This document shows positions 1 to 8,058 of a DNA stretch of 20,436 bases, one piece after another. The translations under genes and the position numbers were made by a program. Each line of letters starts with the position of its first letter. The first letter of the stretch is position 1. The stretch is from an uncultured Thalassospira sp. (lineage in GTDB: Bacteria; Pseudomonadota; Alphaproteobacteria; Rhodospirillales_A; Thalassospiraceae), in contig CAMPHD010000013.1 of the NCBI GenBank assembly GCA_946885765.1, positions 1 to 20,436 on the forward strand. Direction: 5' to 3'. The notes beneath the pieces were generated by a model. The model saw only the letters and a program-made list of their open reading frames with translations. It did not search any database and was not told the origin of the DNA.

Positions 1-792
1 TGGCGCGCGATGTAGGTTCGCACGAATGATTTCGTGCGTCGCCTCGGTCGTCCAGGTCATGTGACACGGGATTTGCTGCACGGTGATTTCGTGGCTCAGA
101 AAGGAAAAAGGTTCAGGTGGATTATCACCCGGCTGTTCCTGTAAACTGGCCCAGTCAATCGTCCGACCATCAAGCCTAGCTGGCGTTCCGGTTTTCAAAC
201 GTCCCAGACGGAAGCCGAATTTTTCAAGTGTTTCAGAAAGTCCCATCGCCGGGGCATCGCCTATGCGTCCGGCCGGTGTGGTTTTTTCGCCAATATGAAT
301 AAGGCCACGCAGAAACGTACCTGTCGTCAGGACCACCGCCCCGGCATCATATTCGCACCCGTCTTCGGTGATCACACCGGTTACGCGGCTGTCGCTGCCT
401 TCGGCGATTTTAAGGTCGTGAACCGCACCCTCAATGATCGTCAGATTTTCCTGACGGGCCAGAATATCCTGCACAGCTTCGCGATACAGCTTGCGATCTG
501 CCTGTGCCCGCGGGCCACGCACAGCCGGCCCCTTGGACCGGTTAAGCATCCGGAACTGGATACCGGCCCGGTCAATCGCACATCCCATGACACCGTCAAG
601 CGCGTCGACCTCGCGGACCATATGCCCCTTGCCCAGCCCACCAATCGCCGGGTTGCACGACATTTCGCCAATACGATCAGCGCGGTGTGTAACCAGTGCG
701 GTTTTCGCTCCCATGCGGGCGGCGGCTGATGCGGCCTCGCACCCGGCATGGCCACCACCAACAACAATCACATCAAAACGGTTATCCAACAT
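1..792 (-). CDS. mnmG: tRNA uridine-5-carboxymethylaminomethyl(34) synthesis enzyme MnmG (5' part)
   Basis: FAD-dependent subunit of the MnmE-MnmG complex that modifies the wobble uridine of several tRNAs in the cytoplasm. The reverse strand from ATG at 792 gives 264 codons running off the left edge. The N-terminus [17 protein letters not shown] carries the FAD-binding GxGxxG-type motif (residues 9-14). The family blocks [14 protein letters not shown] and [17 protein letters not shown] follow, and the last visible residues, [11 protein letters not shown], are also typical. GAGG sits just upstream of the ATG as ribosome binding site. It lies downstream of mnmE with a 144-bp gap holding a parS site. 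Full-length members have about 620 residues, so roughly 40% is present. In alphaproteobacteria rsmG, parA and parB usually follow, which would place them left of the window. Confidence 0.97.
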   Translation of the reverse strand, partial: MLDNRFDVIVVGGGHAGCEAASAAARMGAKTALVTHRADRIGEMSCNPAIGGLGKGHMVREVDALDGVMGCAIDRAGIQFRMLNRSKGPAVRGPRAQADRKLYREAVQDILARQENLTIIEGAVHDLKIAEGSDSRVTGVITEDGCEYDAGAVVLTTGTFLRGLIHIGEKTTPAGRIGDAPAMGLSETLEKFGFRLGRLKTGTPARLDGRTIDWASLQEQPGDNPPEPFSFLSHEITVQQIPCHMTWTTEATHEIIRANLHRAP

Positions 793-848
793 CGAATTCC
801 TCGTTGAATTCCTTGATCGCGCGAAGGCCGCGACATCCGGTCGAAGCC

Positions 849-866
849 ACAAGACGCGCGTCTTGT
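849..866. repeat. 18-bp perfect palindrome in the mnmE-mnmG gap
   Basis: ACAAGACGC followed directly by its reverse complement GCGTCTTGT, with no spacer. It lies 42 bp from the nearest parS site. It has no T-run on either side, so it does not look like an intrinsic terminator. A dimeric protein-binding site is possible; no known operator is recognised. Confidence 0.6.
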
Positions 867-907
867 TCAGGTCTTAATTCACAATCACGCGCCATCGACA
901 GGGCCAA

Positions 908-923
908 TGTTTCACGTGAAACA
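908..923. other. parS: parS centromere site 1
   Basis: The 16-bp perfect palindrome TGTTTCACGTGAAACA matches the bacterial chromosomal parS form (TGTTNCACGTGNAACA), the binding site of ParB. It sits 13 bp past the mnmE stop codon, in the intergenic gap before mnmG. The identical 16-mer recurs at 5563 and a variant at 8371, which makes chance unlikely. ParB would load here and spread; ParA would then move the origin region to the cell pole. Confidence 0.92.
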
Positions 924-936
924 ATTTCTGATAATC

Positions 937-2346
937 TTATTTACCGATACAAAAGTCGCCGAAAATAATATCAAGCAGGTCTTCCACATCGACGCGTCCG
1001 GTGATCTTGCCGATTTCACGCACGGCGAGGCGAATATCCTCGGCCGCCAGTTCGGCAATATCAGTCTGCAATCCGCGATCCAGATGATCACTGGCACGTT
1101 CAAGTGCCTGGCGGTGCCGCAGCCTTGTCAGGGGTACCGGTCCCGCAAAATCGAGCCCCTCTTTTACGCGAGTCTCCAGCAGTTGCAAGAGGCTTTCCAT
1201 CCCTTGCCCGGTCATGGCCGATATGGGCAAAATAGGAAGCTCAAGCTGATCACCGCCTGCTGATTGCCCTGACCAGACCGTTGGAAGATCCCCCGCATCA
1301 GTCCCATCAACCTTATTGACCAACAGGATCGTATTACCGCCAATCAGGCGCGCGGCCTCTGCATCAATGCGCGGCCAATCGCCCCGATCCACGACGACAA
1401 GGCGCAGATCGGCATCCTCTGCCCGTGCCGTTGCGCGCCGAACCCCTTCGGTTTCGATCACATCACCGCTTTCGCGAAGGCCAGCGGTATCCACCATGGT
1501 GACCGGAAAACCACCAAGATCAAGATGGACCTCGATCATATCGCGAGTGGTGCCGGCAATCTCGGACACAATCGCGGCATCCCGCCGTGCCAGCCGGTTC
1601 AGAAGGCTCGATTTTCCGGCATTGGGTGCGCCAAGGATAACGATCTGAAACCCTTCGCGCAGCCGTTCACCGCGGCGATTATCAGCCAAATGCTTGGTCA
1701 TTTCGCCGTAAACCGATGCCAGATCACCGCGCACTACTGGTACAATGCCGCCCGGCAAATCCTCGTCGGGGAAATCAATATCGGCCTCAATATAGGCCAA
1801 TGCCTTCATCAAACGCGCGCGCCAGTCTTCATAAAGCGCTCCTAATTCTCCCGCCATCTGGCGCACGGCCTGCCTGCGCTGGGCAGCGGTTTCAGCGTCA
1901 ATCAGATCGGCAATGCCTTCGGCCGCAGTCAGATCCATCTTGCCGTTTTCAAAGGCACGTTTGGTATATTCGCCTGGTTCGGCAATGCGCAGACCGGGCT
2001 GTGCGGTCAGACATTCCAGAACACCATCAATTACTGCACGCCCGCCATGGGTATGAAGTTCGACGACATCCTCGCCGGTAAAGCTGGCCGGTCCGGCGAA
2101 ATAGATCGCCACCGCATCGTCAAGCCGCTCATCCGTTTTCGGATCACGGATCGGCGCATAGATCGCATGGCGCGCCTTTGGCAGGTTATCGCGCCCCAGA
2201 AGCGTACAGAGCGTCGGCCCTGCCATTGGCCCGGATAACCGGATTACCGCCACCCCGGCCCGTCCGGCGCCGCTGGAAAGGGCAAAGATGGTATCTGTCT
2301 GGCCCCCTTGGATCGGGGTTCCATTGTGGGTCGCGTTACTCGTCAT
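937..2346 (-). CDS. mnmE: tRNA uridine-5-carboxymethylaminomethyl(34) synthesis GTPase MnmE
   Basis: Potassium-activated GTPase partner of MnmG in wobble-uridine modification. The 469-residue product has the complete architecture. An N-terminal tetrahydrofolate-binding domain starts near DTIFALSSGAGRAGVAVIR (residues 18-36). A helical region follows. The G domain has G1 GAPNAGKS (239-246), G2 GTTRD (265-269), G3 DTAG (286-289) and G4 NKVD (344-347). The C-terminus is the expected FCIGK, whose cysteine is the conserved one. Its length matches the family (about 450 residues). AGGA lies close upstream of the ATG. The gene is transcribed leftward, away from oriC, towards mnmG. Confidence 0.97.
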   Translation of the reverse strand: MTSNATHNGTPIQGGQTDTIFALSSGAGRAGVAVIRLSGPMAGPTLCTLLGRDNLPKARHAIYAPIRDPKTDERLDDAVAIYFAGPASFTGEDVVELHTHGGRAVIDGVLECLTAQPGLRIAEPGEYTKRAFENGKMDLTAAEGIADLIDAETAAQRRQAVRQMAGELGALYEDWRARLMKALAYIEADIDFPDEDLPGGIVPVVRGDLASVYGEMTKHLADNRRGERLREGFQIVILGAPNAGKSSLLNRLARRDAAIVSEIAGTTRDMIEVHLDLGGFPVTMVDTAGLRESGDVIETEGVRRATARAEDADLRLVVVDRGDWPRIDAEAARLIGGNTILLVNKVDGTDAGDLPTVWSGQSAGGDQLELPILPISAMTGQGMESLLQLLETRVKEGLDFAGPVPLTRLRHRQALERASDHLDRGLQTDIAELAAEDIRLAVREIGKITGRVDVEDLLDIIFGDFCIGK

Positions 2347-2511
2347 CCGTCCTGCCTAATCCGTCCGCCAATCTGAAGGAAAATGTTGCTGGCTGTCCAT
2401 ATCGTTCACCATCGGACACAGGTCAACATATAGCTGCAATTGCAAACAGCGCTTTAAGGCCGCAAAAGAAGTAAAAGCGGCTATATCACCACCTTCCGCC
2501 CTTGCTCTCAG

Positions 2512-2540
2512 AAAACACAAAACGGCCCCTGTTGGAGCCG
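2512..2540 (-). terminator. Intrinsic terminator of the [2Fe-2S]/DUF6489 pair
   Basis: Read on the minus strand, CGGCTCC-AACA-GGGGCCG forms a 7-bp stem (one G-T pair) with a 4-nt loop, followed directly by TTTTGTGTTTTC. It begins about 55 bp past the stop codon at 2595 and separates this pair from mnmE. The rest of 2347-2594 shows no gene. Confidence 0.75.
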
Positions 2541-2594
2541 CTTGGAGTGATCATTCTATTGGAGGATGGCGAGCATCACACCCACCTGCCAGAG

Positions 2595-2924
2595 TTATTG
2601 ATCCGGGCTCAACCGCAGCCGTTCAACCACCTTCCCACCGACGAGATGATCGTTGAGGATGGCATCGACATCCTCCATTGTCTCGTAACGATACCAAGTC
2701 CCTTCGGGATAAATCACCATCACCGGGCCTAATTCGCATCGATCAAGGCATCCGGCGGTATTGATCCGGATCATCGGCAGGCCAAGTTCCTTGGCACGGA
2801 TTTTCATGTAGTTGCGGAGTTTCGTCGCGCCTTTGGAATTGCAGCATCCGCGTTCGTGCCCCGCAGGGCGTTCATTCTGGCACACAAAAACATGCGCCTG
2901 ATAAAAATGTGCTTCTGTCGTCAA
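2595..2924 (-). CDS. Thioredoxin-like [2Fe-2S] ferredoxin-domain protein
   Basis: A 109-residue protein of the COG3411-type thioredoxin-like ferredoxin family. The probable cluster ligands are Cys15 (FVCQNER), Cys27 or Cys28 (GCC), Cys59 and Cys63 (AGCLDRCELGP). The C-terminal block ending VVERLRL is also typical. The role is presumably electron transfer; the partner is unknown. The start is TTG at 2924, chosen because AAGGA lies 9 nt upstream and no in-frame ATG precedes the first cysteine. That TTG is 5 nt past the stop of the DUF6489 gene, so the two are probably translationally coupled. A strong terminator follows. Confidence 0.9.
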   Translation of the reverse strand: MTTEAHFYQAHVFVCQNERPAGHERGCCNSKGATKLRNYMKIRAKELGLPMIRINTAGCLDRCELGPVMVIYPEGTWYRYETMEDVDAILNDHLVGGKVVERLRLSPDQ

Positions 2925-2929
2925 GCTGA

Positions 2930-3190
2930 TCAGTCCTTGGCATTTTTACCAGTGGCATTACCGGCGGCATTAAACTGGCTCCAGAAGGCTTTCTGAAGCT
3001 GCTCCCAGTTCTGCATGCCCTGCGGCAGCCAGGTATTGAGCATCGTTTCAGGATCCATCGCCGCAAGATTGGCTTTCATCCGGTCCTCAATATCTTTCAT
3101 CAAGGCCTGCTGCATGGGCTGCACATCGGGCAGGCCGAAAAAAGTGCGCAGTTCTTCCGGTGTGCAATCGATATCCACGGAAACTTTCAT
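2930..3190 (-). CDS. DUF6489 family protein
   Basis: An 86-residue protein beginning MKVSVDIDCTPEELRTFFGL, the characteristic opening of the alphaproteobacterial DUF6489 family, followed by a helical segment rich in Met, Gln and Glu and a polar tail. The function is not established. GAGGAG stands 8 nt before the ATG. It is the first gene of a two-gene unit with the [2Fe-2S] protein, which suggests, without proof, a linked role. No signal peptide or membrane segment is visible. Confidence 0.85.
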   Translation of the reverse strand: MKVSVDIDCTPEELRTFFGLPDVQPMQQALMKDIEDRMKANLAAMDPETMLNTWLPQGMQNWEQLQKAFWSQFNAAGNATGKNAKD

Positions 3191-3475
3191 CGCCCTGATC
3201 TCCTCGGTTTGATCTTATGGTTTTTGTTACGCCTATTATGGACGCCCCTGCGCAGTTCTCAATCACTATCGCCTCCATACCGCTTCCAATCAGTTAAAAG
3301 CCGATAAAATCGCAATATTTTGCCGTTCCCATCCATTTGCCCCCCTTGCCTTTCCATTCAGGGTCTTTACCCTTACATCCATAGAAGATGAGAAATGGGA
3401 ACACCGCCCTTCCCACAAACCATAAAAAGCCCGCCACCTGCACAGGAAAACCGGTCGGGAACAGGATACGATGCC

Positions 3476-5527
3476 ATGAAACTCGCGCAGAACAATCTCG
3501 GTTCGGAAACCAGCCCCTATCTTTTGCAGCACCGTGACAATCCAGTGCATTGGCAACCCTGGAGTGCCGAAGTTCTGGCCGCCGCCAAGGCAGCAAACAA
3601 ACCGGTTCTGCTGTCGGTCGGTTATGCGGCGTGTCACTGGTGCCATGTCATGGCGCATGAAAGTTTCGAGGATGATGGCATCGCAGCCCTGATGAACGAA
3701 CTGTTCGTCAATATCAAGCTCGACCGCGAAGAACGCCCCGACCTTGATAGCGTCTATCAAAATGCGCTGGCCTTGCTCGGCCAGCAGGGCGGATGGCCAT
3801 TGACCATGTTCCTGACACCGGATGGCGAACCTTTCTGGGGTGGAACCTATTTCCCCAAGGAAGCACGCTATGGCCGGCCGGGATTTGGTGATGTTCTGAA
3901 ATCTGTTGCTGAAATCTATTCCGAACAGCCAGAGAATATCCGCCATAACGTCACGCAAATCGGTCAGGCGCTGCTTAAAATGAATAGCGGCGCCACCGGC
4001 TCGGTGCCGTCGCTTGCGATGATTGATCAGTGTGGGCATGGCAGTTTGCAGATCATGGACGGGGAAAATGGCGGCACCAATGGCGCGCCGAAATTCCCGC
4101 AACCAAGTCTTTTAGCTCTTCTTTGGCGTACGGGTGTTCGCACCAATGATGCGGAGCTTAAACGTATTGTCCGCCACAGCCTTGATCGTATGTGTCAGGG
4201 CGGAATTTACGACCATATTGGCGGCGGTTTTGCTCGCTATGCGGTTGATGATCAGTGGCTGGTGCCGCATTTCGAAAAGATGCTGTATGACAATGCGCAG
4301 TTGATTGACCTTATGTGCGATGTCTGGCGCGAAACCGGCAATCGGCTTTATGAAACCCGTGTTGCCGAAACCATTGACTGGATTCTGCGCGATATGCGCA
4401 TCCCCGGCGGAGCTTTTGCTGCCAGCCTTGATGCCGACAGCGAAGGGGTCGAAGGCAAATTCTATGTCTGGGATAAAGACGAAATTGACAAGATTCTTGG
4501 CGACGATGCCGCCCTGTTCAAACAGGTTTATGACGTCAGCCGGACGGGCAACTGGGAACATCAAAACATCCTGAACCGCACACAGTCCGGACTTGGGCTA
4601 TCGGATTCCACAACCGAAAAGAAGCTTACCGAAATGCGGGAAAAGCTTTTGGCTGTGCGTAACAAGCGCGTCTGGCCAGGTTGGGATGACAAGGCGCTGA
4701 CCGACTGGAACGCAATGACCATCGCCGCCCTGGCTGAGGCTGCGATGGTATTCAAACGCGCCGACTGGCTTGATTACGCCAAACTTGCCTATAATTTCGT
4801 GATCAACAGCCTGATGACCGGCGATAAGGATGATCGTCGCTTCCTGCACAGCTATCGCAATGGCAGGGCACAACATGCCGGAATGCTTGAAGATTACGCC
4901 CATATGATCCGGACAGCTCTTCGGCTTTATGAATGCTTTGGCGAGGATAGCTATCTTCGCGAAGCCACCGAATGGTGCGAAAAGGTCGAAGAATTGTTTG
5001 CCGATGCCAAGGGCGGTTATTTCCAGTCGGCCTCAGATGCAGATGATCTGGTGGTTAGACAGAAACCATATATGGACAATGCGGTTCCGGCTGGCAATTC
5101 GGTGATGGCGCAAAATCTGGCCCGGCTTTATGCCTTGACTGGCGATACAAAATACCGCGACCGGGCGGAAATCGCCATTGCCGCCTTTGCCGGACGGATG
5201 GGTGAACAATTCCCCAATATGCCAGGACTGCTTCTGGCCGCCGAAATGTTGCAAAATCCGCTTCAGATCGTGTTGGTGGCCAAGGAACGCAGCCAGATTT
5301 ACATGGAAATGCGGCGCGCCATCTTTGCCGCCTATCTACCGCACCGGGCAATCACCATTCTGGCCGATACCGATGCCCTGCCCGACCAGCATCCTGCCAA
5401 AGGCAAAACTGCGATTGACGGCCACGAGACCGCCTATGTCTGTCAGGGGCCGGTCTGTTCGGCCCCGGTAACCAATGCCGCGGACCTTGCCAAACTGCTT
5501 GCCGACCTGCCGAACAAGGCGGCATAA
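3476..5527 (+). CDS. Thioredoxin domain-containing protein, DUF255 / SPATA20-YyaL family
   Basis: A 683-residue protein of the family that fuses an N-terminal thioredoxin-like domain to a glycosidase-like (alpha/alpha)6 barrel. The opening NNLGSETSPYLLQHRDNPVHW is diagnostic, the redox motif CHWC is at residues 53-56, and KLDREERPDLD follows. Further family blocks are GGWPLTMFLTPDG, FPKEARYGRPGF and HFEKMLYDNAQL. The substrate is unknown. The open frame extends upstream to 3395, but the ATG at 3476 is preferred: AGGA lies 9 nt before it and the family alignment begins there. The divergent gap 3191-3475 probably carries promoters for both sides; no gene is seen in it. The gene is plus-strand, against the leftward trend of its neighbours. 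Confidence 0.93.
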   Translation: MKLAQNNLGSETSPYLLQHRDNPVHWQPWSAEVLAAAKAANKPVLLSVGYAACHWCHVMAHESFEDDGIAALMNELFVNIKLDREERPDLDSVYQNALALLGQQGGWPLTMFLTPDGEPFWGGTYFPKEARYGRPGFGDVLKSVAEIYSEQPENIRHNVTQIGQALLKMNSGATGSVPSLAMIDQCGHGSLQIMDGENGGTNGAPKFPQPSLLALLWRTGVRTNDAELKRIVRHSLDRMCQGGIYDHIGGGFARYAVDDQWLVPHFEKMLYDNAQLIDLMCDVWRETGNRLYETRVAETIDWILRDMRIPGGAFAASLDADSEGVEGKFYVWDKDEIDKILGDDAALFKQVYDVSRTGNWEHQNILNRTQSGLGLSDSTTEKKLTEMREKLLAVRNKRVWPGWDDKALTDWNAMTIAALAEAAMVFKRADWLDYAKLAYNFVINSLMTGDKDDRRFLHSYRNGRAQHAGMLEDYAHMIRTALRLYECFGEDSYLREATEWCEKVEELFADAKGGYFQSASDADDLVVRQKPYMDNAVPAGNSVMAQNLARLYALTGDTKYRDRAEIAIAAFAGRMGEQFPNMPGLLLAAEMLQNPLQIVLVAKERSQIYMEMRRAIFAAYLPHRAITILADTDALPDQHPAKGKTAIDGHETAYVCQGPVCSAPVTNAADLAKLLADLPNKAA

Positions 5528-5559
5528 GATAGAACGGTGATGTGATGCCTGCTCAACTC

Positions 5560-5581
5560 ATATGTTTCACGTGAAACATAT
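5560..5581. other. parS: parS centromere site 2
   Basis: The parS 16-mer TGTTTCACGTGAAACA at 5563-5578 is embedded in a 22-bp perfect palindrome (ATA on the left, TAT on the right). It is intergenic, between two plus-strand genes. Of the three sites here it has the longest symmetric extension. Confidence 0.93.
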
Positions 5582-5666
5582 TGGATTGTTGGCCTCTCGC
5601 GCCCGCGGCGTTCGCGTCCAGTAACTTTATTCTGCTTTTTGCCCCGCGAACCACAGGATTTCGGCC

Positions 5667-6152
5667 ATGCCCCAGATTTCGATGAACAGCCCGGTCGGGG
5701 CGATTACGATCTTCGAATTCGACGATCAGATCGTCGCCGTAGATTGGGGCTTTGTCGAGGATATGGAACCCAGCCCCGTCCTGAACGAAGCGAAGGCGCA
5801 GCTTAACGCCTATTTCACCGGCAAGCTCGATACCTTTGACCTGCCGCTGGCCCCTGATGGCACCGATTTCCACAAGGCCGTGTGGGAGGCGATGTGTAAA
5901 ATCCCGCTGGGTAAAACCGCGACCTATAAGGATCTGGCGATTGCAGCCGGGGCACCAACGGCCTATCAGGCGGTTGGCACAGCCTGCGGGCTTAATCCGA
6001 TCCCGATCATCATTCCATGCCACCGCGTTCTGGCGAGCGGCGGCAAACCGGGCGGTTATTCCGGTGACGGTGGGCTTGAAACCAAACGCGCGCTTTTGAA
6101 AATCGAAGGCGTCGATCTGGTTATTCCGAGCGATCAGGGCAATCTCTTCTGA
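5667..6152 (+). CDS. ogt: Methylated-DNA--[protein]-cysteine S-methyltransferase
   Basis: Suicide DNA-repair protein that transfers alkyl groups from O6-alkylguanine to its own cysteine. The 161-residue product has a short N-terminal domain, then the DNA-binding and active-site domain: FHKAVWEAMCKIPLGKTATY (residues 68-87), and IIIPCHRVLASGGKPGGYSG with acceptor Cys118 in PCHRV, then the LETKRALLKIEG tail. AGGA is 8 nt upstream of the ATG. One oddity: the conserved Arg that normally precedes AVG (the nucleotide-flipping arginine finger) appears as Gln101 in YQAVGTACG. It is a stand-alone Ogt-type enzyme, not an Ada fusion. The gene lies just downstream of parS site 2. Confidence 0.93.
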   Translation: MPQISMNSPVGAITIFEFDDQIVAVDWGFVEDMEPSPVLNEAKAQLNAYFTGKLDTFDLPLAPDGTDFHKAVWEAMCKIPLGKTATYKDLAIAAGAPTAYQAVGTACGLNPIPIIIPCHRVLASGGKPGGYSGDGGLETKRALLKIEGVDLVIPSDQGNLF

Positions 6153-6190
6153 ACAAACAGCCATCAACCAATTTTGTCTGGCATTCCATC

Positions 6191-6209
6191 AGGTGAAATA
6201 CCACCTTTT
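6191..6209 (+). terminator. Weak hairpin after the alkyltransferase gene
   Basis: AGGTG-AAATAC-CACCT gives a 5-bp stem followed by TTTTA, about 40 bp past the stop codon. The stem is short, so this is a tentative terminator. The rest of the gap 6153-6328 holds no gene. Confidence 0.35.
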
Positions 6210-6328
6210 AACATCCGTCGGAACGGGCAAAACCAAACCTGCCGGATAGCAAAATGCCGTTTTCTGAAATAGACTTGGTCCATTGATCAGACAAGCGCCG
6301 AAAACAGCGCCTTAACGGGAGGTCACAG

Positions 6329-7303
6329 ATGACCAAAGCTTTCCGATTTTATGAAACTGGCGGCAGCGACGTGCTGCGCTTTGAAGATGTCGAGCTGGGT
6401 AAACCAGGTGTAGGCGAAGTTCGCCTGCGGCAGGAAGCCGTCGGGCTGAACTATATCGATATCTATTTTCGTGCCGGGGTTTATCCGGCCCCGTCCCTGC
6501 CCTCAGGCCTTGGGCTTGAAGGTTCAGGCGTGATTGAGGCAGTAGGTGACGGCGTGACCGACCTTGCAGTTGGTGATCGGGTTGCCTATGCCGCCCAGCC
6601 ACTTGGTGCCTATGCCGAGGCACGAGTAATGCCAGCCAAGGGTTTGGTTAAAATCCCCGACGGAATCAGCTTTGATTTGGCAGCAGCCGCCATGTTGCAA
6701 GGCATGACCGCACAATATCTGCTGCGCCGAACCTATCACGTCAAAAAAGGCGACACGATCCTGATCCATGCGGCTGCAGGCGGGGTTGGACAGATTGTTT
6801 GCCAGTGGGCCAAACATCTGGGTGCCACCGTGATCGGCACAGTCGGATCGAAGGAAAAGGCCGACATCGCCAAATCCAAGGGATGCGATTATCCGATCCT
6901 CTATCGCGAGGAAAAGGTATCCGAGCGTGTCAAAGAGATCACCAATGGCCAAGGCGTTGAAGTTGTTTATGATTCAGTCGGCAAGGATACCTTTGATGAC
7001 TCGCTTGATTGCCTGAAACGGCTTGGCATGATGGTCAGTTTCGGCCAGTCATCCGGGGCTGTTCCGCCCGTCCCGCTTAAAGCACTCGCACCGGGTGCCT
7101 ATTTCCTGACCCGACCGAGCGTCTTCCAGTATACTGCCACTCGCGAAGAGCTTCTGGCAACTGCGAACGAGTTGTTCGATGTCCTGAAATCGGGTGTGGT
7201 AAAGATCGATGTCGGTGCGAAATATGCCCTTGCGGACGCCAAACAGGCCCATAACGACCTTGAAGGTCGCAAAACCACCGGTTCGGTGATTTTGAAGCCA
7301 TAA
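6329..7303 (+). CDS. Quinone oxidoreductase (zeta-crystallin type, MDR superfamily)
   Basis: NADPH-dependent medium-chain oxidoreductase of 324 residues, the usual Qor length. The N-terminal catalytic GroES-like domain contains GLNYIDIYFRAGVYP (39-53) and GLGLEGSGVIEAVG (60-73). The Rossmann domain has the cofactor motif HAAAGGVG (147-154). The zinc-binding cysteines of alcohol dehydrogenases are absent, as expected for the zinc-free quinone reductases. The predicted activity is one-electron quinone reduction in the cytosol; the real substrate cannot be read from sequence. The ribosome site GGGAGG is well placed. A convergent hairpin follows. Confidence 0.92.
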   Translation: MTKAFRFYETGGSDVLRFEDVELGKPGVGEVRLRQEAVGLNYIDIYFRAGVYPAPSLPSGLGLEGSGVIEAVGDGVTDLAVGDRVAYAAQPLGAYAEARVMPAKGLVKIPDGISFDLAAAAMLQGMTAQYLLRRTYHVKKGDTILIHAAAGGVGQIVCQWAKHLGATVIGTVGSKEKADIAKSKGCDYPILYREEKVSERVKEITNGQGVEVVYDSVGKDTFDDSLDCLKRLGMMVSFGQSSGAVPPVPLKALAPGAYFLTRPSVFQYTATREELLATANELFDVLKSGVVKIDVGAKYALADAKQAHNDLEGRKTTGSVILKP

Positions 7304-7325
7304 GACAGCATTTTGTTGAAAAACA

Positions 7326-7353
7326 TGGATTCCCGCCGTCGCGAGAATGACGG
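7326..7353. repeat. Candidate dispersed palindromic repeat unit
   Basis: TGGATTCCCGCCGTCGCGAG begins a 28-bp stretch continuing AATGACGG. Its arms ATTCCCGC and GCGAGAAT pair with one mismatch. This ATTCCCGC...GAATGACGG pattern resembles short intergenic palindromic repeats found in many copies in proteobacterial genomes. Only one copy is in this window, so the repeat status is inferred. Confidence 0.4.
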
Positions 7354-7362
7354 TTAACAGCC

Positions 7363-7392
7363 AGAGGCAGGGTTAAACCCCTGCCTCTTCTT
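7363..7392. terminator. Convergent hairpin between quinone oxidoreductase and HD hydrolase genes
   Basis: AGAGGCAGGG-TTAAAC-CCCTGCCTCT is a perfect 10-bp stem with a 6-nt loop. On plus it is followed by the pyrimidine run TCTTC, on minus by no T-run. It overlaps the last codons and stop of the minus-strand gene. It most likely terminates the rightward transcript and may also block the leftward one. Confidence 0.5.
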
Positions 7393-7921
7393 CAGTGTGC
7401 CAAGCGCGAACGTCGCGTGCGATGGCATCGAAACGGTCCGAGAGACCAAGGCTGGCAATGCGGCAAGGCGCAATCACGGCCTCGGCCCAATCGACATAGC
7501 GCAGGATCTGATCGCGGTCCCAACCGACTGGCGTATCGGTCAGCATCGCACCGACATTGGCGACCTTGTCAGCCAGACGAACCAGTTTTGCACCGTCGCT
7601 TAAATGCGGGGCGGTTTCGATCTGGCGAGCTTTGCGATCATCGCGCGGCAGGCCTTTGTCGTCGCTGACCTCAAGAACGATATCCGCGATCATTTCGTTG
7701 AAACAGGCGGAAATTTCATCGCGGGTCGCGCCGCAATCCTCAATCACGTCATGCAGAACCGCGGCACAGAGCACACATTCGTCCGTGTCTGGTTCGCATT
7801 CGACGATCAGGCGCGAAACCTCGATCGGATGATTGATATATGGTTCATTGGCCGGGCCCTTGCGGCGCTGATCACGATGCGCGCGGGCGGCAAAATCGAC
7901 GGATTTCAGTAGAAGCTGCAT
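7373..7921 (-). CDS. HD-domain hydrolase, MESH1/SpoT-hydrolase-like
   Basis: Small single-domain protein of 182 residues, close to MESH1 length, related to the (p)ppGpp hydrolase domain of Rel/SpoT. Metal ligands are visible: His31 in YINHPIEV, His57-Asp58 in VLHDVIED (with Glu61-Asp62 of the ED motif), and Asp118 in KLVRLADKVANV. The synthetase and regulatory domains are absent. It is predicted to remove the 3' pyrophosphate of (p)ppGpp; MESH1-type enzymes can also act on NADPH, so the physiological substrate is open. The start at ATG 7921 has AAGG only 3 nt before it, an unusually short spacing. The gap 7922-8058 separates it from a divergent small gene. Confidence 0.85.
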   Translation of the reverse strand: MQLLLKSVDFAARAHRDQRRKGPANEPYINHPIEVSRLIVECEPDTDECVLCAAVLHDVIEDCGATRDEISACFNEMIADIVLEVSDDKGLPRDDRKARQIETAPHLSDGAKLVRLADKVANVGAMLTDTPVGWDRDQILRYVDWAEAVIAPCRIASLGLSDRFDAIARDVRAWHTEEEAGV

Positions 7922-8058
7922 CAGCCTTGAAAACGTAGTGGGAGAACAGCGCCAGAGTCACATGTGATTGCGGACACTGCAAGCATTGATGGTTATCGAC
8001 ATCAAAAATATGTGCCCTACATACAGGAAAGAGTCAAAATCAAGGAGGTGAGCGAGAC

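Noticed and set aside
3290..4102. A 270-codon minus-strand open frame across the start of the DUF255 gene
   Set aside because: Antisense to a well-supported gene with clear family motifs; composition is that of a shadow frame.
5553..6167. A 204-codon minus-strand frame ending in MFHVKHMS
   Set aside because: Antisense to the alkyltransferase; the MFHVKH end is just the parS palindrome translated.
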